Notes: generated from the sequence alone by a model not told the origin. DNA of 64,000 nucleotides from Flavobacterium sp. SUN052 (GCF_028867935.1 NZ_JAPQNS010000007.1:248001-312000), one strand, 5' to 3'; shown: positions 44,897 to 53,922, counted from the first letter of the stretch. Translations and numbers: made by a program.

Positions 44897-45018
44897 GAGA
44901 ACCAGACCATTAGGGCGTAAAACAGGATTATTTCAGCGACCAACGCGCCCATAACGAGCAGATATAGTTGTCGCCAGGTTTTGACGAAAGGAGGAAATTC
45001 GCGGGAATTGTGTTCCAT
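44893..45018 (-). CDS. 41-residue single-pass membrane protein coupled to the symporter
   Basis: A short frame runs from ATG at 45018 (minus) to TGA at 44893. It reads MEHNSREFPPFVKTWRQ followed by the hydrophobic helix LYLLVMGALVAEIILFYALM and VWFS, i.e. a charged N-terminus, one membrane helix and a short tail. The stop overlaps the symporter start in ATGA, so translation is coupled. Its length, helix and fixed position resemble small accessory subunits found before some sodium:solute symporters, but the sequence is not of a family I can name. Confidence 0.65.
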   Translation of the reverse strand: MEHNSREFPPFVKTWRQLYLLVMGALVAEIILFYALMVWFS

Positions 45019-45084
45019 ACGGTAGGTTTAGGCGGAATGAGGGAGCGAAATTAGGCAAAACAGAGAAGGGAGGAAAGGGAACGA

Positions 45085-45188
45085 GGTCTGAACCAGGATT
45101 TATAGGATTAAAAGGATTAAACAAGATGTTTATTGTTACGTCGGCTATCCAATTCAATTATTTAATCCTGCAAATCCTGGATCAGACC
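45085..45188. repeat. Large imperfect palindrome, CCAGGATTT family
   Basis: Arms 45085-45112 and 45161-45188 are reverse complements at 24 of 28 positions (starting GGTCTGA, including CCAGGATTT and ending GGATTAAA). The left arm continues into a further AAAAGGATTAA copy. It lies between the divergent symporter-coupled gene and the SDR gene. This differs in sequence from the other palindrome families in the window. Confidence 0.65.
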
Positions 45189-45195
45189 TTTTCCT

Positions 45196-45203
45196 TATCT
45201 TCG
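45196..45203 (+). promoter_or_regulatory. -7-like promoter element of the SDR gene
   Basis: TATCTTCG differs from TAnnTTTG at one position and lies 17 bases before the ATG at 45221. Confidence 0.3.
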
Positions 45204-45220
45204 TCATTAAACCGAACAAC

Positions 45221-46009
45221 ATGACCACAGAACCCACAAAAACGGCGGAGCAAAGCCTTTTTGATTTAACCGGCAAAGTCGCCATCATCACAGGAGCCAG
45301 CAAAGGAATTGGCGAAGATATGGCCCGCGTTTTTGCCCGCTTCGGCGCCAAAGTCATCATCAGTAGCCGCAAACAGGAAGCTTGCGATGCCCTGGCAGCC
45401 GACATCGAAGCTGCTGGTGGCGAAGCAACCGGCATTGCCGCTCACGTGGGCGATATGGATCAACTCAAAAACCTCGTTGACAAGACCATTGATACCTATG
45501 GTGGTATCGATATTTTGGTTAACAACGCGGCTTCGAATCCCGTTTTTGGCCCCTCGCTTGAAGCGGATGGCGCGGCTTTCGACAAAATAATGCAGGCCAA
45601 TGTGAAAGCCCCTTTTGAGCTGAGCAAGCTGTGTTACCCCAGCATGAAATCGCGTGGTGGGGGCAGTATTGTTATGATTAGCAGCATTGCCGGACACACG
45701 CCCGACCCCGGACTTGGCTTATACAGCGTGAGTAAAGCCAGCCTGAATATGCTGACCAAAGTACTGGCCAAAGAATGGGGTACTGACGGTATTCGGGTGA
45801 ACGCGATTTGTCCCGGTCTCATCAAAACAAAGTTCAGCCAGGCGCTGTGGCAAAACGAGAAAATTCTAGATCATTTTACTAGAAATATACCTATTGCCCG
45901 AATGGGCACTACCGACGAGATTAGTCCCATGGCTTTGTTCCTTGCCTCGTCGGCTTCGTCGTACACTACAGGCAGCTTATTTTATGCCGATGGTGGAACG
46001 GTAATATAG
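45221..46009 (+). CDS. Short-chain dehydrogenase/reductase (SDR)
   Basis: This 262-residue classical SDR has the NAD(P)-binding motif TGASKGIG (residues ~25-32), NNAAS replacing NNAG, the catalytic Ser in MISSIAG, and YSVSK with Tyr168 and Lys172. The VNAICPGLIKTKF segment and the C-terminal SLFYADGGTVI are typical of the glucose/3-oxoacyl-reductase-like group. A short N-terminal extension (MTTEPTKTAEQSLF) precedes the fold. It uses a nicotinamide cofactor in the cytoplasm to oxidise or reduce an alcohol/ketone; substrate is unknown. It is followed by a perfect palindrome. Confidence 0.93.
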   Translation: MTTEPTKTAEQSLFDLTGKVAIITGASKGIGEDMARVFARFGAKVIISSRKQEACDALAADIEAAGGEATGIAAHVGDMDQLKNLVDKTIDTYGGIDILVNNAASNPVFGPSLEADGAAFDKIMQANVKAPFELSKLCYPSMKSRGGGSIVMISSIAGHTPDPGLGLYSVSKASLNMLTKVLAKEWGTDGIRVNAICPGLIKTKFSQALWQNEKILDHFTRNIPIARMGTTDEISPMALFLASSASSYTTGSLFYADGGTVI

Positions 46010-46025
46010 ACGCTTTCTATCGTTA

Positions 46026-46090
46026 AAATGACGAATGGGCCATGATGAATTAGCTGCTGGCAGCTGTTCGTCATTGCCCATTCGTCATTT
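46026..46090. repeat. Intergenic palindrome, GTCATT family, copy 3
   Basis: AAATGACGAATGGGC (46026-46040) and GCCCATTCGTCATTT (46076-46090) are perfect 15-base reverse complements, with a second stem AGCTGC/GCAGCT inside the loop. It follows the SDR stop by 17 bases and could serve as its terminator, though it lacks a T-run. Confidence 0.65.
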
Positions 46091-46143
46091 AGATTCTTCC
46101 TATATTATTTATATAACTTCCATAAACTTTTGTAGTTATTCAC

Positions 46144-46171
46144 TTTAACAGGTTTTTAATCTGTAATTTTG
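46144..46171 (+). promoter_or_regulatory. Promoter of the SusC/SusD operon
   Basis: TAATTTTG (46164-46171) matches TAnnTTTG; a TTTA at 46144-46147 lies 16 bases upstream as a weak -33. Transcription would start about 36 bases before the SusC ATG, leaving an A+T-rich leader. Confidence 0.5.
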
Positions 46172-46213
46172 TTGTAAGACAATTTATTGTATATCTATTC
46201 TATCAACTACTAG

Positions 46214-49201
46214 ATGAAAAATGCAGTTTACTTACTAATTCTTTTATGGGCAGGGTTGAGCGAAGCTTCATACGCCCAGGAACGGCGCGTAACCGGCAAG
46301 GTTACGGATGCCGGAGACGGCTCGGGTATTCCCGGCGCAACGGTGCTGGTGAAGGGTACCGCTCGGGGTACGCAGACAGATGCTCAGGGTAATTACTCTA
46401 TTCAGGTACCGGCTGACGGCACCACACTGGTGTTTAGCTTTGTCGGCACAACTACTCAGGAAATTACCATTGGCAATCGCTCACAAATCAACGTTGGGTT
46501 ATCGAACGATGCCCGTTCGCTGAATGAGGTAGTCGTGGTTGGGTATGGTACGCAGCAGGCTCGCGACGTGAAAGGGTCGATTGCGACCATCAAGGCGGCT
46601 GACCTTAACAACGTACCGGTGCAAACATTTGAGCAGGCGTTGGCGGGTCGGGCACCGGGTGTGCAGATTACCCAAAGCAGTGGCAAGTTGGGCGCTGGCC
46701 TTCAAATTCGGGTGCGGGGTGCTGCGTCAATTTCGGCCGGTAACGACCCTCTCTACGTAATCGACGGTATTCCGGTTACGTCGCAGGATGGTAACACGAC
46801 ATCGAACGAGTCGTTTAGCCCCTTGGCCGACATCGACCCGAACGATATTGAAAGCATTGACATCCTAAAGGACGCTTCGGCCTCAGCCATTTACGGATCA
46901 CGAGCCAGCAATGGCGTTGTGCTGATTACGACCAAAAAAGGGCGGGCAGGCCGGACCAATGTGAACATCGGTTTCTATACTGGTATCACGAACCCAACCA
47001 AACTACGGAAGTTCCTGAATCGGGAACAGTACATCGAACTTTTCAGCGAGGCCGCTACCAACGAGGGGTACGTACCAGCCGAAGAATTTGAAGGAAATGG
47101 CATCGACATTAACTCGACCGCCGATGAGAAGTGGTCTGAGGCCGCGTTCCGGCAGGGGTCGATCAACCAGTTTAACTTTAACCTCAGCGGGGGTACCGAC
47201 AAAACACGCTTCTACCTGAGCGGGGCAACCAACAAGCAGATCGGTATGATTAAGGCCAACGAATTTGGTCGTAATAACCTCCGTCTGAACCTCGACCACA
47301 CAGCCAGCGACCGTCTGACGTTGGGTGCCAATTTTGCCATCTCCCGGACGGTAAACGACAAAACGGCCGACGATAACGCGTTCTCGAACCCGGTGCAGTT
47401 GAACGCTATGCCTCCCCTGCAACCCGCCTACGATCCGACAACGGGCGAACTGAACCGTCAGACGCTGTATTACAACGCGCTGATCGAAATTTCGGATGCC
47501 TACAACCGGGCAACAACTTACCGGTCGTTCGGTAACATCAACGGAACGCTTCGGCTGGCTAAGGGATTGAGCTTCCGGTCAGAGTTTGGGTATGACCTGT
47601 TGAATTTGCAGGAAGAGATTTACCGCACCCGCCGAACCGAAGATGGTTCACCCTCAGGCTACGGGTATCAGAATCAGTTCCGGCGGATTAACTGGACCGC
47701 CAACAATATTGTAAACTATACTAATTCGTTCGGCGACCATGCCATCGACGCTTTGGCTGGCATCACGTACCAGGACGATAACGCGCAGGGTATCAACGCT
47801 ACAGGCCGGGGTTTCCCTAATGACAAGTTCACCAAACTGGCTAGTGCGGCCCGTATCACTGGCGGCAGCTCAACCGAAACCGGCCACAGCATTCTGTCGT
47901 ACATTGCCCGCGCCAACTACCGCTACAAAGATCGTTATCTGTTGGGTTTGTCGGGTCGTTTGGATGGCAGTAGCCGGTTTGGAGCCGACAACCGATACGG
48001 ATTTTTCCCCTCGGTATCGGCGGGCTGGATTATCAACGAAGAAGACTTCCTGAAAAGCAATTCGACAATCAGTTTGTTGAAACTCCGGGCTAGTTATGGT
48101 CTGACGGGTAACTCCGAAATTGGCAATTTTGCATCTCTTGGCCTTTATTCAGCCGTTTTCTACGCCGATGAAGCCGGTATTCGCCCATCGCAGCTGGCTA
48201 ACCCCAATCTTGGCTGGGAAACTTCAGCCCAGTTAGATATAGGTCTGGAATTTGGGCTGTTGCGTAATCGCATCAACGGTCAAATCGATTTCTACAACAA
48301 AGATACTCGCGACCTGTTGCTGAACCGCCCACTGCCGGGCATTAGTGGTTTCACGTCCATCGCTCAAAACGTGGGAAGCCTGCGCAACCGGGGCGTTGAG
48401 TTCAGCATTACTTCGCAGAATACAACCAAAGGCTTGCGCTGGTCAACCAACTTCAACATCTCCGTGAATCGTAACAAAGTCACTCAACTCAACGGTCAGC
48501 CGATTGAGCCCGGTTCGCGCTTTTTGGGTCGGGTAGCCGTTGGTGAGCCACTGGGTTATTTCTACGGCAAGAAGTTCCTTGGTGCTGACCCACAAACGGG
48601 CGACGCGATCTACGAGGGAACCGATGGCAAACCAACGAACGATTACGCGGCTGCTCCAAACTTGAAAGTAGGCGATCCCAACCCCGATTTCATTGCGGGT
48701 CTGACGAACAACCTCTCGTTTAAAGGCTTCGATTTGAGCGTGTTGCTTCAGGGTGTTTTTGGTAATGACCTGTATAACGTAGCCGGTTTTTACCAGTCAG
48801 TGAGTGCTGATTATTTTGACAACCAAACGATTGATCAGTTGAATCGCTGGCAAAAACCGGGTGATGTGACGATGGTGCCACAAGCGCGTTTGTACGGCGG
48901 TAATGGCGCGGGCGTGTCGTCGCGCTGGGTGCAGGATGGCACGTTTGTACGCGTTAAGACGGCTTCGTTGGGGTATACTATTCCAACGTCGTTGCTCCGC
49001 AAAGTATCTATGCAGTCGGCGCGGGTGTATGTTTCGGGGCTCAACCTCTTCACATTTACCAAGTACACTGGCTACGACCCCGAGGTAAACACGCAGTATG
49101 CGTCGAGTAGCAATCAGAACGCCAACGTTACGTTGGGCCACGATTTCTACACACCACCGCAGCAACGCACAATCACGTTTGGTATCAACATTGGCTTTTA
49201 A
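46214..49201 (+). CDS. SusC/RagA-type TonB-linked outer-membrane protein
   Basis: This 995-residue protein has a signal peptide ending at SYAQ (~22), a carboxypeptidase-regulatory-like domain (~25-100: RRVTGKVTDAGDGSGIPGATV), the conserved SLNEVVVVGYGTQ (TonB-box region), a plug domain (~115-230, IRVRGAASISAGNDPLYVIDGIPV as two segments), and a 22-stranded barrel to the terminal FGINIGF. It imports a glycan or peptide in partnership with a SusD lipoprotein, whose gene follows 5 bases later. No glycoside hydrolase or protease is beside it, so the substrate is open. Confidence 0.95.
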   Translation: MKNAVYLLILLWAGLSEASYAQERRVTGKVTDAGDGSGIPGATVLVKGTARGTQTDAQGNYSIQVPADGTTLVFSFVGTTTQEITIGNRSQINVGLSNDARSLNEVVVVGYGTQQARDVKGSIATIKAADLNNVPVQTFEQALAGRAPGVQITQSSGKLGAGLQIRVRGAASISAGNDPLYVIDGIPVTSQDGNTTSNESFSPLADIDPNDIESIDILKDASASAIYGSRASNGVVLITTKKGRAGRTNVNIGFYTGITNPTKLRKFLNREQYIELFSEAATNEGYVPAEEFEGNGIDINSTADEKWSEAAFRQGSINQFNFNLSGGTDKTRFYLSGATNKQIGMIKANEFGRNNLRLNLDHTASDRLTLGANFAISRTVNDKTADDNAFSNPVQLNAMPPLQPAYDPTTGELNRQTLYYNALIEISDAYNRATTYRSFGNINGTLRLAKGLSFRSEFGYDLLNLQEEIYRTRRTEDGSPSGYGYQNQFRRINWTANNIVNYTNSFGDHAIDALAGITYQDDNAQGINATGRGFPNDKFTKLASAARITGGSSTETGHSILSYIARANYRYKDRYLLGLSGRLDGSSRFGADNRYGFFPSVSAGWIINEEDFLKSNSTISLLKLRASYGLTGNSEIGNFASLGLYSAVFYADEAGIRPSQLANPNLGWETSAQLDIGLEFGLLRNRINGQIDFYNKDTRDLLLNRPLPGISGFTSIAQNVGSLRNRGVEFSITSQNTTKGLRWSTNFNISVNRNKVTQLNGQPIEPGSRFLGRVAVGEPLGYFYGKKFLGADPQTGDAIYEGTDGKPTNDYAAAPNLKVGDPNPDFIAGLTNNLSFKGFDLSVLLQGVFGNDLYNVAGFYQSVSADYFDNQTIDQLNRWQKPGDVTMVPQARLYGGNGAGVSSRWVQDGTFVRVKTASLGYTIPTSLLRKVSMQSARVYVSGLNLFTFTKYTGYDPEVNTQYASSSNQNANVTLGHDFYTPPQQRTITFGINIGF

Positions 49202-49206
49202 GAACC

Positions 49207-50580
49207 ATGAAAAAAACATTCATATATATTATTTCCGCTCTAGTAGTAGGTTTAACAGCCTGCCAGGATCGGCTTGAGATTGAACCCCGGCAAAGTATTG
49301 ACGCGGCTGTTGCGTTGACCAACGAACAGGATCTGCAAAGTGCCATTATTGGGGCGTATGGTCAACTGGGAAGTGGGGCGCTGTTCGGCACCAATTTCAA
49401 CCTGTTGTCTGAGTTACAGGCGACGGAGAACTACATCACCTGGCGCGGAACGTTTCAGAGTTATCGCGAGGTAGCCAACAAAACCATGACCTTCGCCAAT
49501 GCAGAGGCAAACCGGACCTGGCTAACTGGCTATCAGACGATCAACACCGTGAATAACGTGTTGGCCAATCTGGACAAATCGACAAATGCCGACACCCGCA
49601 AGGTGATCGAAGGAGAAGCCCGGTTTGTGCGGGGTATTTTATTTTTTGAGCTGGTTCGCTATTATGCCCTGCCTTGGGGTGCTGTGTCGGGTAACACTCA
49701 ACCCGGTTTGCCGCTGGTGTTGACTCCCTCAACCACCGTGGAACAGGCCAATGCCCAAACGCCCCGCTCAACGGTGGCGCAAACTTATGCCCAGGCTATT
49801 GACGATCTGACAAAAGCGTCAACATTATTGCCAGCCGACAACGGAACACGGGCTGACAAGTATGCCGCACTCGCTTTTCTGGCACGGGTCTATCTACAAC
49901 AAAGCGATTACGCTAAAGCCCTCAACGCTGCCAATCAGGTTATCCAGTCGGGCCAATACCGGCTGAATCCCGGTGTGTCGGCGGCCTTCCGCAACCGCAA
50001 CACGGCCGAGAGTATTTTCGAGATTCAGCAGAATGACCAGAACAATGCAGGTACCAGCAACGATGGCCTGACGACACTCTACGCCAGTTTGCCCGTTAAT
50101 GGGTCACCCGTAGGCCGGGGCGACGTGCAGATTAATACGTCGTTTGTTAACTCGTATTCTGCTACTGATGCCCGCCGAACTGAGCTGTTCTACATTGGCT
50201 TTAAAGGTTCGAACCGCTATTACACAGGAAAATTTACTGATTTCGGGGCTAACATTCCCATTATTCGACTAGCCGAAATGTTGCTGATACGGGCCGAGTG
50301 TAACGTGCGTTTAAGCTCGACAACGGGAGCTACACCTGCTGCCGACGTTAATGCTGTTCGGGCACGGGCAGGCGTTGCTCCTATTGCGGCACCAACGCTC
50401 AACGATGTGTTGCAGGAACGGGTTTATGAGTTAGCCTTTGAGGGACTTCGCATCCACGACATAAAACGGCTACGCCAAAGTACGGGTACCTATCCCTGGA
50501 CAGATCCCAAGCTTGTTTTGCCGATTCCAAAGCGTGAAATTGACGTGAACCCAGCCATCGTGCAAAACGAAGGATATTAA
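49207..50580 (+). CDS. SusD/RagB-type surface lipoprotein
   Basis: This 457-residue protein has the signal MKKTFIYIISALVVGLTAC with lipidated Cys19, then EPRQSIDAAVALTNEQDLQSAIIGAYGQL, the typical SusD N-terminal region with a TPR scaffold (WLTGYQTINTVNNVLANL, RGILFFELVRYYALPWG). The C-terminal part has IPIIRLAEMLLIRAECNVR and the terminal ELAFEGLRIHDIKRLR and LPIPKREIDVNP. It forms the lid over the SusC barrel and binds the substrate. It directly follows the SusC gene, forming one transcription unit, and ends against a large palindrome. Confidence 0.95.
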   Translation: MKKTFIYIISALVVGLTACQDRLEIEPRQSIDAAVALTNEQDLQSAIIGAYGQLGSGALFGTNFNLLSELQATENYITWRGTFQSYREVANKTMTFANAEANRTWLTGYQTINTVNNVLANLDKSTNADTRKVIEGEARFVRGILFFELVRYYALPWGAVSGNTQPGLPLVLTPSTTVEQANAQTPRSTVAQTYAQAIDDLTKASTLLPADNGTRADKYAALAFLARVYLQQSDYAKALNAANQVIQSGQYRLNPGVSAAFRNRNTAESIFEIQQNDQNNAGTSNDGLTTLYASLPVNGSPVGRGDVQINTSFVNSYSATDARRTELFYIGFKGSNRYYTGKFTDFGANIPIIRLAEMLLIRAECNVRLSSTTGATPAADVNAVRARAGVAPIAAPTLNDVLQERVYELAFEGLRIHDIKRLRQSTGTYPWTDPKLVLPIPKREIDVNPAIVQNEGY

Positions 50581-50581
50581 T

Positions 50582-50680
50582 GATTTCGGATATGAGATGT
50601 CGGATTTCGGATTTGCTAGCGCAAGAGTGGGCTACCGCGTCAGCAATAAATCCAAAATCCGACATCCCATATCCGAAATC
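50582..50680. repeat. Large palindrome at convergent gene junction, ATTTCGGATT family, copy 2
   Basis: Arms 50582-50614 and 50648-50680 are reverse complements at 31 of 33 positions, with a 33-base loop. It begins two bases after the SusD stop and ends one base before the response-regulator stop. Motifs GGATTTCGGATT and GCGTCAGCAATAAATCC (50637-50653) are shared with copy 1 at 5160-5256, which also fills a convergent junction. Confidence 0.85.
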
Positions 50681-50681
50681 C

Positions 50682-51482
50682 CTATTTTCCCATCCACACT
50701 TTAAATTCACTCACTTTTTCGCGGCTCACAATGGCCTCTTTGTCGAAGCTGGGTCTGAGCGTGAGGGCCAGCCGGTTTCCGAAGTACGGCTGAATTTGCT
50801 CTACGGCATTGTGTGTGATAATTAATCCCCGGTTTGGCCGAAAGAAACGGGCCGGGTCGAGCGAGTCGGCCAGTTCGTCGAGGGTGTAGTCAACAAGGAA
50901 TTTCTGGTTGGCTCTCGTTTTGAAAAAACTGAATCGCTCGTCGGTATAGAAATACAGAATATCCCCCACCTCCACCGACAGCAGTTTCTGTCCCTGTTTC
51001 ACCAGAAAACGTTTGCGATAGTCTTTTGCCGGTACGCCAGCCGGGTTACCTGCCCCCTGTAATTCCCGAAGTAGTTTCTCGATGTTAAGCGACTGGGAAT
51101 CAGGAGCAGCTTCGGTCCGGTCAACACTGGTGAGGTCGCGAAGTTTTCGGAGGCTTCGTTCGAGGTCTTCTCGCTGAATGGGCTTCAGCAAATAGTCGAT
51201 GCTGTTTACCTTAAATGCCTGAAGGGCGTATTCATCATACGACGTGGTAAAGATGACCCGGCTGCGAATATCAACCTGCTCAAAGATCTCGAAGCTCTGC
51301 CCGTCGGCGAGTTCAATATCCATAAAAATCAGGTCGGGCGACGTGTTTTCCTGAAGCCAGTTTACCGAATCTTCAATGCTGGTTGTTACCCCTAAGATGT
51401 TGAGCGAGGAATCTACTTCGGCTACCAGCTTGCGGAGTTTGCGAACCGCCAAATCTTCGTCTTCAACAATTAATACGTTCAT
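50682..51482 (-). CDS. LytTR-family response regulator
   Basis: This 266-residue protein has a receiver domain (~1-120) with acidic pocket VEDED, phosphoacceptor Asp55 in FMDIELADG, the TTSYDEYALQAF switch and Lys in LLKPIQ. The C-terminal LytTR DNA-binding domain (~155-266) has KRFLVKQGQKLLSVEVGDILYFYTDE-like start (shown in part) and FFRPNRGLIITHNAVEQI. Its ATG overlaps the stop of the upstream kinase gene (ATGA at 51479-51482), so it is the cognate regulator for HK1, expressed last in the HK2-HK1-RR operon. Target genes are not visible. Confidence 0.93.
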   Translation of the reverse strand: MNVLIVEDEDLAVRKLRKLVAEVDSSLNILGVTTSIEDSVNWLQENTSPDLIFMDIELADGQSFEIFEQVDIRSRVIFTTSYDEYALQAFKVNSIDYLLKPIQREDLERSLRKLRDLTSVDRTEAAPDSQSLNIEKLLRELQGAGNPAGVPAKDYRKRFLVKQGQKLLSVEVGDILYFYTDERFSFFKTRANQKFLVDYTLDELADSLDPARFFRPNRGLIITHNAVEQIQPYFGNRLALTLRPSFDKEAIVSREKVSEFKVWMGK

Positions 51483-52609
51483 GCCTGTGGTTGGTTTAAA
51501 AGAGGTAAACTAACAGTGAAAAAGTCGTTGCTTTCATCGACAAATACAGTAGAAGTTGCGGGATTGAGCGAGTTTCGCTGTTGAGCCAACAGCCGATATT
51601 TGGCGGTTATATTGCTTAGTCCTACCTGATTACTCAGCACGCGGGTTGTTTTTCGTTGCAGATTATTGCGCACCAGCAACCGGGCTTCCGGCGCTGATTT
51701 TATCTCAATCACCAGAGGCTTATTAGCGTGAATAACGTTGTGCTTCACCGCATTTTCGACCAGCATTTGCAGCGTTAGCGGAGGCAGTAAACAATCCATA
51801 TCAGACTCGATTATATCGACCTGCAACTCAATTCCGGCCCCATAACGCGTTTTGAGTAGGTGAAAATAGGAGTGAATAAAAGTCATTTCAGTAGCCAGCG
51901 TGGTGAGATCGCTATCGGGCGAGGTATCGGATCGTCGGTTGGTTTGCAACAGATACCGGTACACTTTGGCCATCTCGTCCACAAACTCCTCGGCCCGCTC
52001 CGGCTCGTCAGCAATCAGCGACGAGAGTGAATTGAGTGTATTGAACAGGAAGTGTGGATTCACCTGGTTTTTAAGGCTCTCGTACTGGCTTTGCAGGTTT
52101 ATCTTCTTCAACTGTTCTTTTTCGAGCATATTTTCCCGCCATTTGGTAAGCGAATACACACTCTCGAAGGCACCCACCGAAATTAGGTTGATCACCACGT
52201 TGAAGAGCAAAATGCGGGTTATGGTGCCCGGCTGATACACATACCCGAATAAACTCCAGTGTTCGTAGACCCACAATGCCGCTAAAATGGCGAGGGGCGT
52301 TATGGTCATAAATGACAGCAACAGCAACGCCAGTCGCTGCCCGGTCTGCCGAATATCGGGGTAGCGGGCGGCAATATGTTGGGGAAGTAAGTCGAGCAGT
52401 AACTGACACGCCACTCCAATGCTGGTGTTGAGCAGCGTGGCCCCCACAAACGTAGGCAAATGGTACAGATACTGTGGTCCCAGCAGCAGATAGGTAACGA
52501 GCGGAATGAACCACGGGAACAACAGCAGCAACTGCCACTTGAGTTGTTTAGTGGGTCGATACGAGGTCCGGCTAAAGGGGACATTGAGCGACATCATACG
52601 CGGATTCAT
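51479..52609 (-). CDS. LytS-type sensor histidine kinase (HK1)
   Basis: This 376-residue inner-membrane kinase has about four TM helices (~25-165), a coiled linker (LEKEQLKKINLQSQYESLK), the His_kinase box QVNPHFLFNTLNSLSSLI with His186, and an HATPase domain with the N-box LQMLVENAVKHN and a GLSNI G-box. It has no periplasmic sensor domain, so the stimulus is probably sensed in the membrane. Its stop overlaps the response-regulator start. A related kinase gene (HK2) lies 79 bases upstream on the same strand. Confidence 0.93.
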   Translation of the reverse strand: MNPRMMSLNVPFSRTSYRPTKQLKWQLLLLFPWFIPLVTYLLLGPQYLYHLPTFVGATLLNTSIGVACQLLLDLLPQHIAARYPDIRQTGQRLALLLLSFMTITPLAILAALWVYEHWSLFGYVYQPGTITRILLFNVVINLISVGAFESVYSLTKWRENMLEKEQLKKINLQSQYESLKNQVNPHFLFNTLNSLSSLIADEPERAEEFVDEMAKVYRYLLQTNRRSDTSPDSDLTTLATEMTFIHSYFHLLKTRYGAGIELQVDIIESDMDCLLPPLTLQMLVENAVKHNVIHANKPLVIEIKSAPEARLLVRNNLQRKTTRVLSNQVGLSNITAKYRLLAQQRNSLNPATSTVFVDESNDFFTVSLPLLNQPQA

Positions 52610-52688
52610 TCGGCTTTACTGAAAAACAAAAGCAAATTATCGGGTAACAAAAACATCTCTAGTCATGGACTTACTCAATTGCGTTTTT

Positions 52689-53792
52689 TCAGGTTTGGGT
52701 TGAGGAAAAGGCAGCGGGAACAGTTCCTGCTGGCAGCAATGGCAGGCAGATCACGCACCCCTGTTCGTTAGTGTCAACCGTTACCGATTCCGCCCCTATC
52801 CACTCGTACCGGACTGCAATGTCCTGAATCCCCGGCAACTGCCGATCGATCAGCACAGTACGGGGCTGGCAACTATGCCTTACCAACAAACGATTCGTCG
52901 CCAGAGTCTCCAGTTGGATATGCAACGGTTTAGCCACCATGAGTGTGTTATGCTGAATAATATGATCGATCAGGATTTGCAGCGACAGGGGCGGCAGCAA
53001 GGCGGTTTCGCTGGCCGGGTCAATGTGAAAGTCGACTTGCAATGCTTGTCCATAGCGGGCATCCAACAGGCGCACATACGACCGAATAAACCGAATTTCG
53101 CCTTCTAGCGTCACAAGGGGACTTTTGTTGGCCTGTAACATGTATCGGTACACTTTCGACAATTCATCAACAAACGCTTCGGCCCGTTGCGGGTTTTCAG
53201 CAATAAGCGCAGACACCGAGTTAAGGCTATTAAATAAAAAATGCGGGTTGATGCGCGATTTGAGAGCATCCAGTTGAATACGAAGGTTGTCCTGTTCCAG
53301 ACTCTGTTTGTCAATCTGATTCGTTTTCCATTGTGTAAACGCGTAGCCACTTTCGACCAGGCCAGCCGCTACTACCCCCGAAATGAATACGAACAGCATC
53401 GTCCATTTGTTGGTGTCCGGGTTATATCGATAATTGAGAAAGTGCGTGGCATCGAATACCCGCAAGCTTACTTCTGCCAGAAGTAGGTTGAATGTATTGA
53501 AAGCAATGACCATCCCGATTAGCCGCCTAACGGTGTGTTGTATGGCGGGATACCGGTGGATAATCTGCTTCATAGCATAAGTATCAACTTCGTTTGCCAC
53601 AGTCGACAGCACCACCAAAACCAAAAGGCCACTCAAAAAAGAGGGCAAATCAGCCAAAAAAGCATCCTCAAAAATCAGGTAGCACACCACTGGAATAAAC
53701 CAGGGCCATAGAAACAGGTAGATGTATCGGCGAAGGGGGTCGTGCCGGACGAGGGTATATAAGCGGGATATTGACGTAAGCAGACTACGCAT
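52689..53792 (-). CDS. LytS-like histidine kinase with degenerate ATPase domain (HK2)
   Basis: This 367-residue protein starts at 53792 (MRSLLTSISRLYTLVR), dropping an unlikely 26-residue extension. It has four TM helices (~25-160), a linker and the intact box RINPHFLFNSLNSVSALI with His184. The N-box reads LQILIDHIIQHN, with His277 where Asn is expected to bind Mg-ATP, and the region after it (LLVRHSCQPRTVLIDRQLPG) lacks the GLxN G-box. It therefore probably cannot bind ATP normally and may act as a partner or regulator of HK1. It is the first gene of the HK2-HK1-RR set. Confidence 0.85.
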   Translation of the reverse strand: MRSLLTSISRLYTLVRHDPLRRYIYLFLWPWFIPVVCYLIFEDAFLADLPSFLSGLLVLVVLSTVANEVDTYAMKQIIHRYPAIQHTVRRLIGMVIAFNTFNLLLAEVSLRVFDATHFLNYRYNPDTNKWTMLFVFISGVVAAGLVESGYAFTQWKTNQIDKQSLEQDNLRIQLDALKSRINPHFLFNSLNSVSALIAENPQRAEAFVDELSKVYRYMLQANKSPLVTLEGEIRFIRSYVRLLDARYGQALQVDFHIDPASETALLPPLSLQILIDHIIQHNTLMVAKPLHIQLETLATNRLLVRHSCQPRTVLIDRQLPGIQDIAVRYEWIGAESVTVDTNEQGCVICLPLLPAGTVPAAFSSTQT

Positions 53793-53922
53793 GAGTTTCC
53801 GGCGGGGCGGGTAGCTCCTTATCCCAAAATTACCTCCCCTACCCGCCAACTGCGTGCCAGGTCTGCACAAATTGCTACTTGTGCTGTATGAATTGTTAAA
53901 AAACGTGTGTGAATTGTAAATC

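Noticed and set aside
46214..50580. Polysaccharide utilisation locus around SusC/SusD
   Set aside because: No glycoside hydrolase, lyase or sulfatase gene is adjacent; the GH105-type gene and sulfatase are far away and in other transcription units.
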